Below are positions 1 to 12,184 of a DNA stretch of 60,000 nt, piece by piece (the first letter of the stretch is position 1; every line of letters starts with the position of its first letter). The notes below the pieces were generated by a model. It searched no databases, was not told the origin of the DNA, and was given only the letters and a program-made list of their open reading frames with translations. The stretch spans positions 15,250,948 through 15,310,947 of the forward strand of contig OU612071.1 of assembly GCA_914767715.1 (NCBI GenBank). Reading direction: 5' to 3'. Both the position numbers and the translations under genes were made by a program. The DNA comes from Membranipora membranacea (Eukaryota > Bryozoa > Gymnolaemata > Cheilostomatida > Membraniporidae).

Positions 1-2239
1 TATTCAACTTACAGGACAGAACCGCCTATTAGCATCAGATTTAAAGATTGCCCAGAAACGAGTAGACTGGAGACAAGCTAAATTAGACGGCATTAAGGCC
101 ATGCATGAGATAGAGAAAAACAAGAGCAAAGCCAAGTTTAGATTTGTTATAAACTTAGAAAGCGGGTCAAGAAGTTGGATGGTGAGTTGCAAAAAAGAGA
201 AGTTGATATCATTGAACTAAGAGATGAAATTAAAAAGCTTGAAGAAGAGTGTGAAGTAAAAATGAATAATCCTAAAGAAGGTAGAATGCATTCGTTACCA
301 TTGAGACAAGCTGTGTATCATTGTGCAAGGAGACAAGTACCTGTTGGCTATATCAGTAGTGTTATATCATCTTGTGTGAGATTAATGTGCAATAAAGAAT
401 TATCACCCATGCCTCATCAATCAACTGTGATTAATATGATAGCAGAAATGAAGATTTCGTCTATGTGTCAAGCTACTGAAGCTGAATGCTTAAATAAAAT
501 TATGTAAATATAGCCTGGGATGCAACAACAATAAAGACAGACCCAATCAATGAAATTCACGTCAACACAGACACAGGAAGTTACATGCTTGACTACAAAG
601 CATTAGGTAGGTATGATAATGAAGGGTATTTCGATCATATTAAAAGCGTATTAAAATCATGTGCAGAGTGCTATTCTAATTCAAAATAATCTGAAGACAG
701 CCTTATCCCTGATGAATTTAAAGTTGATAAGATCTTGAGTGAACTGTATAGTAAAATTACCTCGACTCGAAATGACCGCGCTGCTGTGAACAAAAAAGTG
801 TCTGCTAGACTTTCAGAAGAACTTGGCCATACCCTTCTAGATCTGAACTGTAATATTCACCCTCTTGATTTTTTATCCATAGCATATAGGAAGCTCACTA
901 AATCCTTTGAAAAAGATGAGGCATGTACATCAGCACTTTTCGGCCAAACAAGCATTCTGGAGAGACTCATTCTTATTATCAGTAAAATTAAATATAAAGA
1001 AAGTAGCGGCGATCCATCAGCATTTCGGGCTTATCTTGATATGCACAATATTGACAAATAATCTTATTATGAGATATGTAGGTAACAGGTTTCATGTGCT
1101 ATTCGCAATGTGTGCAAATATATACTACCTGAAAGATTCTATTTTAGATTATCTCAGAACTACTTGTGGTAAAAGATATGCTAAAGATGTGATCAAGACC
1201 CTAGAGTGTGAAACTGTACAAATAGAACCGATTGTTGGTGGATTATTTGGGAAATGTTTAACTGGCCCATGGATGAAAGTCATGTACAGAAACTCTAATA
1301 TATGTAATCTTGAAAGTGGTAAAGTTTTGGAAAAGGCTGTAGCTAATCTGAATATACTAAGTGAAAATCCTTCTAAATTATGGGATCCTGAGTTTGATTG
1401 CTTTAACAGAACCATGGAGCCTCTCAAGTCAGACCCCATTAGACTGGCCCTATGTACTACTGAACCAAATGATAAACATAGGAAATTGGTTAAACTCACT
1501 GCAGATGCATTTCTAGTTGTTATAAATCGACAGGCCAAGGACTATCTTGAAGGGGAAGGGGCCCTCTATGAACTGATTCCTGAAAAAATTATCTTGGGAA
1601 CTAATGCCCTGGCTGATAATATGACTGCTGATAGTATCTTAGGGCTAGCTGATAATTTGAAGAGAAAGTGCCCCAATGCTACAGATACTCACATTACTGC
1701 TAAGATAGGATTTGCCCACAATGGAACGTCAGAATGGCTTGAGAAAATAGATAGTGCAACGATGTATCACTCAATCAGCTTCGCTAGGAACTTTAGACAG
1801 ATGAGAAGACTTGATGCAAAGGCAGTTTGGCAGGAGATAGCAAAAAAAAGTAAAACTTAGGGCCAAAAATAGAATGCATTCCCAAAGAAGAATCTTGACT
1901 GCTAGTATAAAAACATTAATGGAAACCCCTGCAACATTCAAACAGCAGCTTTGTGAGAAAAATCTGGGCATTGAGGCGCCTCTCATTGATGATACATCTG
2001 AGTTAGTAAGGTTACCTGACACCTTGGTTGGCCGTCAGTTTGTATGGATATGGAATGAGGAGGGGAAAGATGTGGGGTATCACTATCGAGTGACAGGAAG
2101 GAAAAAAGGAATGAATAATATGCAATTTAAAGCTACTTATTTTGTTGACGGCCAATCAATGGAAGACTCTGAGAGACACGACTTCAATCTCCCATTTTTT
2201 TTAACTGATTTACTTATGGGAGATGCTTTTTTTGAATGA
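1..2239 (+). pseudogene. Broken copy of the coiled-coil/RNase-H-like transposase (subfamily A, copy 1)
   Basis: The window opens inside this copy, which aligns base for base with the intact gene at 17574-19812, so the first ~180 codons lie outside the window. Lesions seen against the intact copy: a 4-bp deletion near 150, a +2 shift near 482 with a nonsense change just after, a stop near 688, a +1 shift near 1060 and a +1 shift in an A-run near 1834. The longest surviving pieces are 175-507, 735-1061, 1065-1860 and 1874-2239. The candidate catalytic Asp and Glu codons survive in separate frames. It cannot make a full protein but could serve as a substrate for the intact copy. The assignment as a copy is certain; the transposase function is inferred. 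Confidence 0.85.
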
Positions 2240-3250
2240 TTCCTGGATATTGTTTTTATTTATTCTTGATTGTATGATTGTGACCATATTGTGTTATTGT
2301 CTGACTGACTTTTGTGACATGTATATATAATCATTGTGCCATATTGCTCGGTTTGTTGACAGTACATGAAGGTCTGGCCATCCGCTGGTGAATCCCGTGG
2401 CTCAAGCAACATGCTGTCAACAACTTTCTTTTTGTCATTACACTTTACTTTGATTTCAATTTGTAAATATTTATGTATGACTGACTGACTGACTCAGGGA
2501 GGCTCCCGGGCTTATTTTTTCTATATTTATACCCATTTATTTACACCAATTTTTACTCATTTACACCATATTTATACCTATTTATTATTTTACTATACAT
2601 TCCATTTGCTCACATTCCATCACCTTCCATCACATTCCATTACCGTCCATCACATTCCATGCAATAAAAACTCTCATCAAGCGCTTGACCTGCTGGCTTA
2701 GGTGAGGGTTTAGGTTAGGTTAGACTTGGCTTCTCCTGTTCTTTGTTGTTTGTTGGCAGTACATGAAGGTCTTGGCAATCCGCTGGTGAATCCCGTGGCT
2801 AAGGCAACATACTGTCAATGTCTGTTGTTGTTGTTGTGTCTTTCATGGTGTGTGTCTGTCTGTTGTCGTTTGTCCTGGATTTATATTACATCTGCACCTG
2901 CACCTATTTTTACATCTAATTAATACTTTGTTAGTTGTTTGCGTTCCTTGTTTTCTCCTCTGATTGCTGGCACGTTGTCGCCGTGGTGGAGCTTAAGAGT
3001 CAGGGAATATGTCTTGCCCCAAATCCTAACACCCCTCCCCCTCCCCCACTGAAAACCAAAGCCAAACACATCTGTGTCAGTTTCTGGGTCGTTGACTGCA
3101 CCATATTTCAGAACTTGCACAGATTTGATTTCACTCCACAACATAAAATTCCCTGACATCGTACTAAGACCAGCTATCACTCAATGAATCATTGATCAAC
3201 TGAGTTGAAATATTGTGCTAACCATGCTCATCTTTTTTTTTTAGTTAAAA
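2240..3250 (+). repeat. Spacer between transposase copy 1 and its SGNH gene, with stem-loops and short tandem repeats
   Basis: Noncoding spacer nearly identical to 19813-20825. It holds two copies of a ~67-nt unit (2355-2421 and 2752-2819) whose ends pair (gttgacag / ctgtcaac), a run of short TTTATACC/TTTACACC-type repeats (about 2515-2590), a CATTCCATCA-type repeat (about 2605-2665), and a short GGTTTAGGTTAGG tract near 2705. No convincing coding frame. Confidence 0.7.
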
Positions 3251-3251
3251 G

Positions 3252-4117
3252 ATGGAAACATTCGTCTCCGGGGATAGCTTCATTAGAAGACTACAAAGAT
3301 TCATGACAGTGAGTTTAACAAAGATTTGAGTTCGCAGTTGGATATGGCACCTTATATCACAACAATACTAGAGAATTATCATCTGCTCATCCTCTGTTTG
3401 TAATCATGATGATAATATTTGCAGTGAAAACGAAGATTGAACACCTTTGTTCAAGCCAGTGATAACATTCTCTGATTATGTTTTAGAGAAACAGAGTGGC
3501 CTGGGAGATTGGTGTGAGTGTGCGGGTGAGGTTAAACGGGGTGTCAGGCGGGAGGAGGACCACCAAACCGGTAAGAGACATGTTTAAATTTAGATAAATG
3601 TTTATTTCTGTATCATACTTCGGAGAAGATGATGTTTGCAAACCTTATAAATTGATGATAAAATCCTGAGTATAATGGAGTAACTTTCTTCCTACAAATA
3701 CTCTTCTAGGTTGCATGTCATGATCCGTCATCCATCATTATTTATATGTGAACAAGGTGTGAGACAAAGCACTTATGGTAATATTTGATTTCAGGTTCCT
3801 GTGCTCGGCAGTCTGCCTGAGGTGGTAATAGTGGCGTGTGGGGGTAATAACATATGTGATCCCAGTGTGTCACCGCTTACTGTAGCGAGAGAGCTTTTCT
3901 CGCTTCAGTGACAGAGGGAGGGTGGTGGTATTCTGCTCTGTTTTGTATAGTAGGGAAAACCGGGGATCTGGTAGGAGTTTTAGAGTTCATAGGGCTTCTG
4001 GCAGCGTGCTTCTGAATTGAATAGCGCGTTGATAGAGCTCACAGAATCTTCTCCTCGCTACCGGCTCTATGCACTTGTTTGTCGCCTAATTAGATTTACA
4101 TGTGTCGATGATGTTCA
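3252..4117 (+). pseudogene. Truncated SGNH/GDSL-type hydrolase gene (copy 1)
   Basis: Three-exon gene layout as in the intact copy at 20826. Exon 1 is 3252-3308 and encodes the nucleophile block GDS; the donor is gtgagt. Exon 2 is 3487-3570, with donor gtaaga. Exon 3 opens at 3795 after a cag acceptor and carries the GGNN block. A 2-bp deletion near 3899 shifts the frame. From about 3960 the sequence diverges far more than the rest of the copy, and similarity ends at 4117, just before the codons for the Asp-x-x-His block. It therefore lacks the catalytic His and is dead. Sits 1 kb downstream of the broken transposase on the same strand. Confidence 0.75.
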
Positions 4118-4429
4118 ACAACAAATATTTTATCCTAATTTCTCAAAACAGCAGTGAACAAGCTAAGACTGTAACAGTTTGGCAACTCGAGTTGACAGTT
4201 ATGTGTGCTACTGTAACAAGTGTCTTGCTCTGTTAGACCAATCAGTTCCCTATGGTCTCATTGTAACGAACCCCGTTTGAACTGTGCTTGTTTCAAGGAG
4301 ATAATGACGATGATGACTATTATTCCATTCTGGAGACTACCAATGAAATGGATACACTGGGAAAACAGGATACAGGGAAAATCCTGGAATAAGCAATTAC
4401 CCCCTATCTGATGGGGGCCGGTAGGATTG

Positions 4430-4990
4430 AAGACATTATGACAGCTAAGACAGACTGAGGAGCAGATACCCGAGCTTATTCACACTCGGGTCCTGTCTCA
4501 GGCTAAATTGGAAGAGCTAATATATTCCTTGTCAGAAGGAGTGCGTGAATGTGGTTATACCTTCCATCTCACACCTCACACCAGGCTAGCTAAAATTTTT
4601 GCAGTTTATAAACCAGATTTATACTGTAATTGTACTAATGGTACCAAATGTGTCAACTGTTTGTAATACGAGTAATGCAATGACTTGTTTTGCAATGTAT
4701 CAGAGCATGTTAACTTTGTTTGGGATGCAACTTCAATTAATCAGGAACATATAAATGAAGTCCATATGAATGCTAACGGAAAGTCGTTCCCGCTTGATGT
4801 CAGCAAGTTGGCTTCTGGTACAGCAATGAATGCATGAATCATATAAAGTATGCTATCGAAGAATCTGCTATTATATACGGTAAGCTTCATAAAGTAGATG
4901 TTTGCTGGGTTGTGTCTCGATTTAAAGTAAAATCACCTCAACAATCAGTGTTAGAGCTATTGTAAATCATGCAGTAATTAAGCCAGAGCA
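4430..4990 (+). pseudogene. Fragment of a subfamily C transposase-like gene (copy 2)
   Basis: Scattered frames recall the middle of the transposase family. Near 4715-4830 the frame gives a WDATS motif followed by HINEVHMN, matching the first-Asp region of the intact copy (WDATT...HINEIHVN) and the decayed copy at 23118. Similarity to 23118-23370 continues at DNA level to about 4990. Stops and shifts interrupt it. Its 3' end seems to lie at 7385-7540, beyond an intervening hydrolase gene. Confidence 0.6.
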
Positions 4991-5042
4991 TCATTAAAGA
5001 CACTGTCAATCAGAGAAAGCGACTGTATTTAACACCAAACAG

Positions 5043-5460
5043 TTGAAGTCGAAAACTTATGTCACAAGTCTGAGACTTCATGGACATGCAATCAGTTGGG
5101 TACTTTTAATTCTTCCTGTCACGAAAATAGCCTGAAGTTTATCAACTATCAACTTGACATTTTAGATGAAATGAAGCACTTGGTCATTGTTGGTCATTGC
5201 GAGATTAATGAGGTTATATCGTTAACAAATATATTAATAAAAACCATTCTACAGTAGGTGTCTTTGGGCTGGTTATTTTTTCATGACATTGACGTCGAAA
5301 ACTTATTCCACAAGTCTTAGACTTCAATGACATGCAATCAGTCGGGTACTTTGTTTTTTAATCCTTTCTGTCACTTGACGAAAACACCTTGAAATCTCAA
5401 ACTGTCAATTTTACATTTTAGATAAAATGAAGCACGTAATCATAATCGGACACTCGTTCA
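5043..5460 (+). repeat. Imperfect direct duplication of an SGNH first-exon region
   Basis: About 160 bp occur twice (about 5043-5200 and 5288-5460). Both share the GTCGAAAACTTAT...CACAAGTCT...GACATGCAATCAGT stretch and end in an ATGAAGCAC start followed by Val/Ile-Gly-His. Only the second copy keeps the full GHSF nucleophile block; the first breaks off at GHC. Confidence 0.6.
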
Positions 5461-6400
5461 TATCAAGACTAGAGCGGTATATCAGGGAAGTTAGCTGTAG
5501 TTTAGTACCAGTAGTCATCCATCCATCTACCTAAGAGGATCAAATTTTTTAGCAGAAGTTACATAGCTAAATTTAATGGAAGCTGACATCAACTCTTTAC
5601 TTTAATAATACGCTACCAAATCAGCTCACAAATAATTGAGTGCTAGCTGAAAATAAATCATCCACTCACTAAACTAAACTCAAGTTCATATTTTCTATCC
5701 GACACAATTGTGGTAGTCTTGTGAGATTTTATGGTATTTCTTCCAACTTGACGCTTTATTCCCAATAATTTTCTATTGAAGGACCGTAAAGCGACCTGGG
5801 AGTGGCCCATGCCTATACACACCAGCCAGATTGGGATCAGTGGGGCAAGGACGGCACAAATACCAGGAAGTTACTGCTAGAATGACTTCTAATAAATATG
5901 ATGAAACGGAAAAATAACCGACTGCAACGCAAGTCTTACAAATATCTTATTTAGAACTAAAAAAGATTTTTTCTCTTTTATAGGAGCCAGCAATCAGACA
6001 GGACATCATTGTAGTGCAATGTGGAGGGAATGATCTGGGTGGCAATGCCAATCCAGAGAGGGTAGCAGATACCCTTTCTGAAAGATTTCTCCACGCTGCA
6101 ACTGTGGTCAGACTGTACTGAAATAGTATGTGTGGAAGGGTCTTTCATTATGCATGATCAAGTCGCGGCCAATTATTTTGAGCATCTACAGCGGTTCAAT
6201 GCCAGGCTTGACGATAGGCCAGAGCATCTCAAGTGATAATTGTTTGGTGTCTTAACCTTGCTTTAGAAGACATTTGCAGGGATGATATCCACCTTGCTGA
6301 TTGTGGTAATGAGGGAGATAATTTGCCATTATATGACAATATTGTTGGGTCTCGATCTTATCCAGATAAGGCCAACAGTGCCTACAAATGATAAAAGGCA
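5427..6400 (+). pseudogene. SGNH/GDSL-type hydrolase gene (copy 2, degenerate)
   Basis: Three exon-like blocks in the family's order. Exon 1 starts at 5427 and carries GHSF (His in place of the usual Asp before the Ser). Exon 2 is about 5782-5868. Exon 3 opens at 5984 after a tatag acceptor and carries VVQCGGND. A DDIHLA block, matching the Asp-x-x-His block, lies near 6281-6298. A stop near 6119 and shifts separate the last two blocks, so the gene is broken although all three catalytic blocks are still legible. Donor sites of exons 1 and 2 are weak. Confidence 0.6.
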
Positions 6401-6499
6401 CTTGATATTTCTCAGGGATCATGCCCTCTACCAACACAAAGTGCATTATGGAGATAACACGTCAAAAAGGGTACATAACCGCGATTGACAACTGCTATT

Positions 6500-7384
6500 G
6501 GTGAGTTTCTTGGTTGTAACAAACGTGACTACAACAGAAAACTTGTTTTGTGATAAATATGATACCCAATATACACATCTTCAGAATGTTTTACCTGGCC
6601 ACTATAGAGGTGACTTATTAATATAATAATAATCATTGATTTGGTATTGTCTACAAAGAATCTTGCATAAGCTCAAAATATTGTAGTTTATAACCCTGAT
6701 TTTTAATGCTATGGTATGAAAAGAACCACCCATATTGTCTACACTGAAAAATAATGTTCCCATCATAATTATATTGTATGGCTTTCTAAAAATTGTCTAA
6801 ACATTTTTTTGTCGTACAATAACCAACGACTTGGTCACAACTTCTACATGCTGCACCATGGCAATGATTTAAAAAAAGATGTGTAGAAAATTGAGGTAGA
6901 GTGCTTTTTTTGCACATAGCTCCTGAAAGAAAACAGAAAGTCAAAGATACGCCGCTGCAGTGAATTGACCAAAGGGTTAAAGATATGGCCATAATTTTCT
7001 TGTCACACCGATCAATGTGGTCAATCTCGCTTGTGGAGTACAACATTAATCCCTTGGCATTTGATATTGTGATTGATCGTGGCTCCCAACGATCAAAGCA
7101 ATCACAGACTGATGCAGGGAAATCTTAGCAACAATGGTGGCTTGTGATGTCTCCACGGCAAGTTTAGAGAGATTTGATTTGTTCTGGTTGTTGGGGTCCT
7201 TGAATAGAAATACTGACTGATGACAAATCAGGCCCTAGGCAAGTTGATAGTACTGCAGTCGGTAATATTGAGGCATGATCATGCTGCCTGGTGCATTTGC
7301 AATTGAAATTTTGGTGATTTGAGGCTCTTATTATTATGGCAAAATCAATTTGAAGCCGCATTACGCAGATGAGTCAGTCAGTCA
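6500..7384. other. Unassigned noncoding stretch between SGNH copy 2 and the subfamily C tail
   Basis: Only short unconnected frames are seen on either strand. No motif, tandem repeat or paired repeat was recognised. It may be decayed element sequence or an insertion splitting copy 2. Confidence 0.4.
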
Positions 7385-8400
7385 GGCAATATTAGCTGGA
7401 AACCTTGGCAAATGCATTTGCTCCGCTTGTTGGAGCGCCGAAAAAATCTGATTACGAGTTTCCATCCAATACTCTCCAGAGCAGAGCGGAAGCAGATTAT
7501 TGTATTGAGTGGTCTCTCATAAGGAGTGAATGTTCCTGAAGCAGGCTTTTTGAGGCGAGAAGTCAACATAATTTGCATATAAAGCAACTGGGAAATAAAT
7601 AGAGGTGTTGGACCTAATAGTAGCATTAGCAGACAATCAGCTGACTAAGTACACACGCAAACAAATCATGTCTTGGCCACCTTATGCTTTTTGGCACAGT
7701 AAGTGGACGGCACGGGTTGAGGCTATTGCCTCTTGGAGTTGTTTAGTGTGGACTGGTGGCACATCATCCAGGGGTTATGGTATGATGAGGGTTAAATGGA
7801 GTGGTATGGGGAGAGTAGGGTGTTGGGTGTGCATAGAGTAAGGATGATGTGTGCCCTCCGCACCACACAGTTTCCAGCTGGATACAAGACCTCGCACATG
7901 TGCCACAACAAGCTGTGCCATTCAGTCCCCCATCTGAGCCTAGAGCCAAGCTGGGTAACCATGCAGCGCGGGAGGTTCTCTGATGAGAGCCAATGCAGTG
8001 GCCATGCTGGCTACCCAAAATGCTTGATATAATGTGCCACAAAAGGCTGTGCCTTTCAGTCCCCCATCTGTGCCTGAAGCCAAACTTGGTTAACAAACAG
8101 CGCGGGAGGTGCTCTGATGAGAGCCAATGCAGTGGCCATGCTGGCTACCCAAAATGCTTGATATAATGTGCCACAACATGCTGTGACTTTCAGTCCCCCA
8201 TCTGAGCCTAGAACCAAACTGGGTCAACGTGCAGCGTAGGGGGTGCTCTGATGTGAGCCAATGTAGTGGCCATGCTGGCTACCCAAAATGCTTGATATAA
8301 TAATAATAATAATCATCACTATCAGCTACTGTACTGTATTCACTCATCTGCCCCCCCCCCGGTCCAACTTAGTGTTTGCGCCTTATATTATATTATATTA
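7385..8400 (+). repeat. Subfamily C 3' tail with 134-bp satellite (copy 2)
   Basis: Homologous to 24405-25280. It begins with the sequence that ends the transposase frame in the copy at 24059, continues through a shared AT-balanced segment (7667-7760), then has three tandem units with an exact 134-bp period (equivalent points at 7991, 8125 and 8259), and ends with a shared ACTGTACTGTATTCACTCATCTGCCC segment and a TATAT tract. Frames seen across the satellite are by-products of its periodicity. Confidence 0.75.
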
Positions 8401-8438
8401 GTGCATGTTTGGACTGATTAGGTGCTCGTGTCTTAGAT

Positions 8439-10036
8439 GTGAGACCTATTGATGGCCAAGCAGCGATTCATTACGTGAACCATCTTAAGTCATGTTTGTG
8501 TGAAGCTGCCAAATTTTATGCGGCAGCCAAAGATCTGAATCAAGAGGAGGTTTTGACAGGTATCAAACAGCGCACAACATCTACTCTTTGTGATCGTGCT
8601 AAAGTTAATAGTTATGTCTCAGTAGCTATCGGAAAGTGGGTTGACCATGATGTTTTGGATTTAAATTGTAATATTCATCCCCTAGACGGCCTATCCATCT
8701 CCTATCGAAAATCATGTAAGACCTATGAGGCTGAGAAAAGCTATAAGAGTGATTTGTTTGTAACAGAAGCTGCATTAGTGAAAATAATTTACAACATTAC
8801 TAAACTTAAGTACAAGGAGAAGGGAGATCCTGCAGGCATCAGGGGATACTTTGACCTGCATAACATTGATTCTAAGCTACTGATGCGATATGTAGGTAAC
8901 AGATTCCATGTCCTTTTTGAACTTGCTGGAAACCTCTTCTATATCAAAGATGAACTGCTTGATTATTTGACTACAACCTGTTCTAAAGGAGATCAGTACA
9001 AAAACTTGACGAGAAAAAAATCTTTCATCACCCATCATCCAACGAGAAATGGTTGTTGGCGACCTGTTCGGCAAAGTTTTGACTGGTCCCTGGATGACAG
9101 CTATGTGTAGGGAGGCTGAGCTTAGCAACTTAGCTAGTTCTGTCCCCCTAACAGAAACGAAAGAGAAACTAGTTAGTCTGGTAGAACATCCCCGACTGTT
9201 ATTCCTGTTGGACATGAAAGGAATGAGCTTTCTAAGAAAGTGCATGAGCGTCTGCTCGGGTATGAGGTTGATAGTGAAACATTACACTTGATCAAAGCTG
9301 TAGGAAGTGAGTTTTTGGTAGTGGTCAAAAGACAACTCAAAGACTATCTACCTGGGGGAAAATTTGTAAAATATGGAACCTGATATGGTTTTACTAGGAG
9401 AAAATGTGCCAGCTGACAACATCATGGCTGAATCTATATTAAGATTGACAGACAATTTAAAAAGAAAGTCACCCAATGCAAGCAATAGCTACATTGCCGC
9501 CAAGGTTGGATTCCCTATAAACAAAACTAACGTTTGGGTCAAATCTTTATCACATTCGTAAAATTCATTGCGCAAATGTATTAGCTATGGTAGAGTCCTA
9601 AAAAAAGAGTTCCATAGAACAGGCTGCTGTAGTGAAGATTAAGATTCAGAAACGCATGAAAGAAAGAAGCCAGCAGAAAAGTGATAAAGATCGAAAGAGA
9701 TTCTCTAAAAGTGTATGTGAATTTGTCATGAGCCCTGACACTTTCAAGCAGAAAACAGCAGAACTGGACCCTGATATTTCAGAGGAAAAATTGAATGATC
9801 CCAAATCAATTCTTGGGCAGGATATTAGTTGGATTTGGGTAGATGATAGAATTCCTACAGCGCACAACTATAGAATGACCATAACAAATTCAAGAGCAAG
9901 GAAAGTAGGCAAAGTAACAATATATGTTGGGGTGTATTGGACAGATGAGGAGACCTTCGATGATTCGGAAAACTGTGAGGTTCTCCTCCCTGATGTTATT
10001 GCAGGTCTCCTTATGTCAGATATATGGCTTAACTAG
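8439..10036 (+). pseudogene. Diverged transposase-like gene, subfamily B (copy 3), frameshifted
   Basis: Open pieces at 8439-9110, about 9049-9291, 9373-9561 and 9632-10036 align in order with the C-terminal two thirds of the intact protein at 17029-19812. Shared landmarks: DLNCNIHPLD near 8659, YVGNRFHVLFE near 8890, a GGLFGK-like VVGDLFGK near 9049, and NIMAESIL near 9420, which holds the candidate catalytic Glu. The N-terminal third, including coiled coil and first Asp, is missing. Protein similarity is clear but DNA similarity is low, so this is an older sister family, not a decayed copy of subfamily A. Two or more frameshifts and lost internal segments make it non-functional as it stands. 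Confidence 0.8.
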
Positions 10037-10345
10037 TAAGTTTGCAAAGTGGTGTAAAGCGTGATGCTGCACTGCAGAGTGAACTGTAATTTATGTCATA
10101 CTCTATCTACCCCCTGCTAGCCAAGTTTGCAAAGCGGTGTGAAGCGTGATGCTGCACTGTTGGGCCTTGACATTTATTTTCTTGATTTATCTTAATCATT
10201 TACTTGTGGAGCTTGCAAAGCGGTGTGAAGCGTGATGCTGCACTGTTGGGCCTTGACATATATTTTCTTGATTTATCTTAACCATTTACTTGTGGAGCTT
10301 GCAAAGCGGTGTGAAGCGTGATGCTGCACTGTGGATCAGACTCAT
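10037..10345 (+). repeat. Four 85-86-bp tandem repeats after transposase copy 3
   Basis: Units carry GCAAAGCGGTGTGAAGCGTG followed by ATGCTGCACTG. Equivalent points lie at 10044, 10129, 10215 and 10301. Another copy of the unit lies after the SGNH gene at about 12115-12184 and continues at 15368-15410, split by the LINE. The repeat therefore brackets the hydrolase gene of this unit. Confidence 0.8.
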
Positions 10346-10841
10346 GATTAAGTCTTGCTATAAGTATCTACTTATCCCCTTAGCCGCCTACAAGTTTCTT
10401 TGCTTTTCTATCTCCTGTTAAGTTTCGATATTGCTTTGCTGCTCTGCACTTGCTTAATTACTTATTGCACTCACAATGTTCAGTCAATGGTTAGAATCAG
10501 ATATTCTACTCGAGAAAGCGATAGGTGTAACCATTGCCATTTTGGTGATAAATAACACCGAATCTCAAGCCCATACTACCCACACCTTCCCTCTGCTCAG
10601 TTGCCCCAGAAGGATGATATGCATGGATGTGCTCGGTTACGCTGGTGGAGTATGATGAAAAGTGTCAGTTCATGCACGATGTGACAACAACAAGTTACTA
10701 TGATATATTGTTACCATGTTGCGGGAACGTAACAATATCTGAATCCACCATTATGAAAACCCCAAACTTTCTCAACTCTTTATTCTTGTAGTAATGATAA
10801 AATCGATATCATATCTCATATCTCAATAACTCAACTCAAAA

Positions 10842-11798
10842 ATGGCCTCCAGCAGCACAACAAACAATGAAAACCAGATGGCAGGGCCTTCAGCAACAAT
10901 TATTGGGCACAGCTACATAACCTGGTTACAGGAATTTATGAACAGAAAATTAAGTCTAATCTTAACTTTTAATTGAGCCCTGTGACCAATAATCATTGCC
11001 TCATAAGGGTTTGTTGCTACTGTGGAGGGAAATTTACAGCGTATATTGATTTGTATGATTTGTGACTGAGTAGATCATTCCTCCTTTATTCTTTATTTTA
11101 TTATTGTTTCAGGGATTGAATATGTCAGAAGGCAGCGACCTCCGGGTGGTCCACCTGAATGGAGTGCGAGGTGCCAAATTCGGAAAACTTCCTGTAAGTA
11201 CATGTGCAAAGCTTTGGGTGCAACAAGTGTTTGATTGAGCAGGAAAGAGGTACACGTACATTTCATCATTAGATCTCTAATTTTTTAAAAGAACAGAAAC
11301 AAACCAAATAATTTTCTAATAGAAGTATTCCATTCTGTTTTTATCGATCCTTACCCTACGGCCCTCCATTCTAGTAGTCCACCTGGGTGGGAATGATATA
11401 GAGACCCTGGGTAGAAACCGGAGGTAATGGCAAATGAGTATTTTTTAACGTATTCTCATGTTGCAGAAGTTGTGGTTTTCTGTAACATTATGTACAGAGT
11501 ACAGTTTGTTTCGAAGGCCAAATTTACCGAGCTGGCAGATGCATTCAACGCTTTTATGAAAGCGAGATGTAGCGGATCTTCCAATCTACTATTTGGGAAA
11601 TACTTTCTCCGAGACGGTGTCCATTTAACAGAAGAGGGAAATTTTAGACTATATCCCTTGCTCAGACAAACAGTAAGGAAAGCACTGCCAGCTCTGAAAA
11701 TGCATAGAGAATCAAACATGAGCCTAGCTCTGTACCAACCAGTGAGAACGTCTTTTGAACAGTATTTATCTAGGATTTTATTTAGGGTTTTTATTTAG
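10842..11798 (+). pseudogene. SGNH/GDSL-type hydrolase gene (copy 3), one frameshift
   Basis: Exon 1 starts at the ATG at 10842 and carries IIGHSY (nucleophile block with His before Ser). Exon 2 is 11113-11193, between a tttcag acceptor and a gtaagt donor, 27 codons against 28 in the intact copy. Exon 3 carries VVHLGGNDIE near 11375-11406, then shifts frame near 11415 into the open stretch ending at 11798, which holds DGVHLTEEGN, the Asp-x-x-His block. All catalytic blocks are present. The exon 1 donor and exon 3 acceptor are not canonical, so the gene is probably dead or mis-spliced. It belongs with the subfamily B transposase upstream. Confidence 0.7.
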
Positions 11799-12184
11799 GG
11801 TGTTTTTTTTAGGATTTTCAAATATTATTACAATTTTTGTCATGCACTATTTTTGCATCGGTAAAATTCATTGGAGTAGAAGATTGCTTTGTTGGTTATA
11901 GCGATTGCCCTATAACAATCAAGTGTTGAAGGTCATTGGTTAGAAACAACTGTAGTCTACTGACTACTGGGCTTTGTTGGTGTTCCAGGTCTGCTCCGAC
12001 CTGTCTGCTAACTGAGAGCAAATTTATTCCCCTGTCTTTGTACAGAGTCAAACCTTTTAAATTGAACCAACATTTCATTTAAGTGCAACCCCAAGTTTCT
12101 TTTATTTTGCTGCTCTGTTGGGCCTTGACAGTTATTATTTTGATTTATCTTAATCATTTACTTTTGGAGCTTGCAAAGCGGTGT

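Noticed and set aside
2355-2421. HDV-like ribozyme in the 67-nt stem-loop unit
   Set aside because: The outer ends simply pair with each other; the nested double-pseudoknot order and the catalytic C segment could not be placed.
7764-8096. Open frames across the satellite regions (also 24628-24996 and 25027-25311)
   Set aside because: Created by a 134-bp period with few stops; no homology to a protein family and no conserved start.
7900-8300. Hammerhead ribozyme in the 134-bp satellite
   Set aside because: Each unit has CTGATGAGAGCC, which matches the first hammerhead core box, but the GAAA box and a matching stem and cleavage site are absent.
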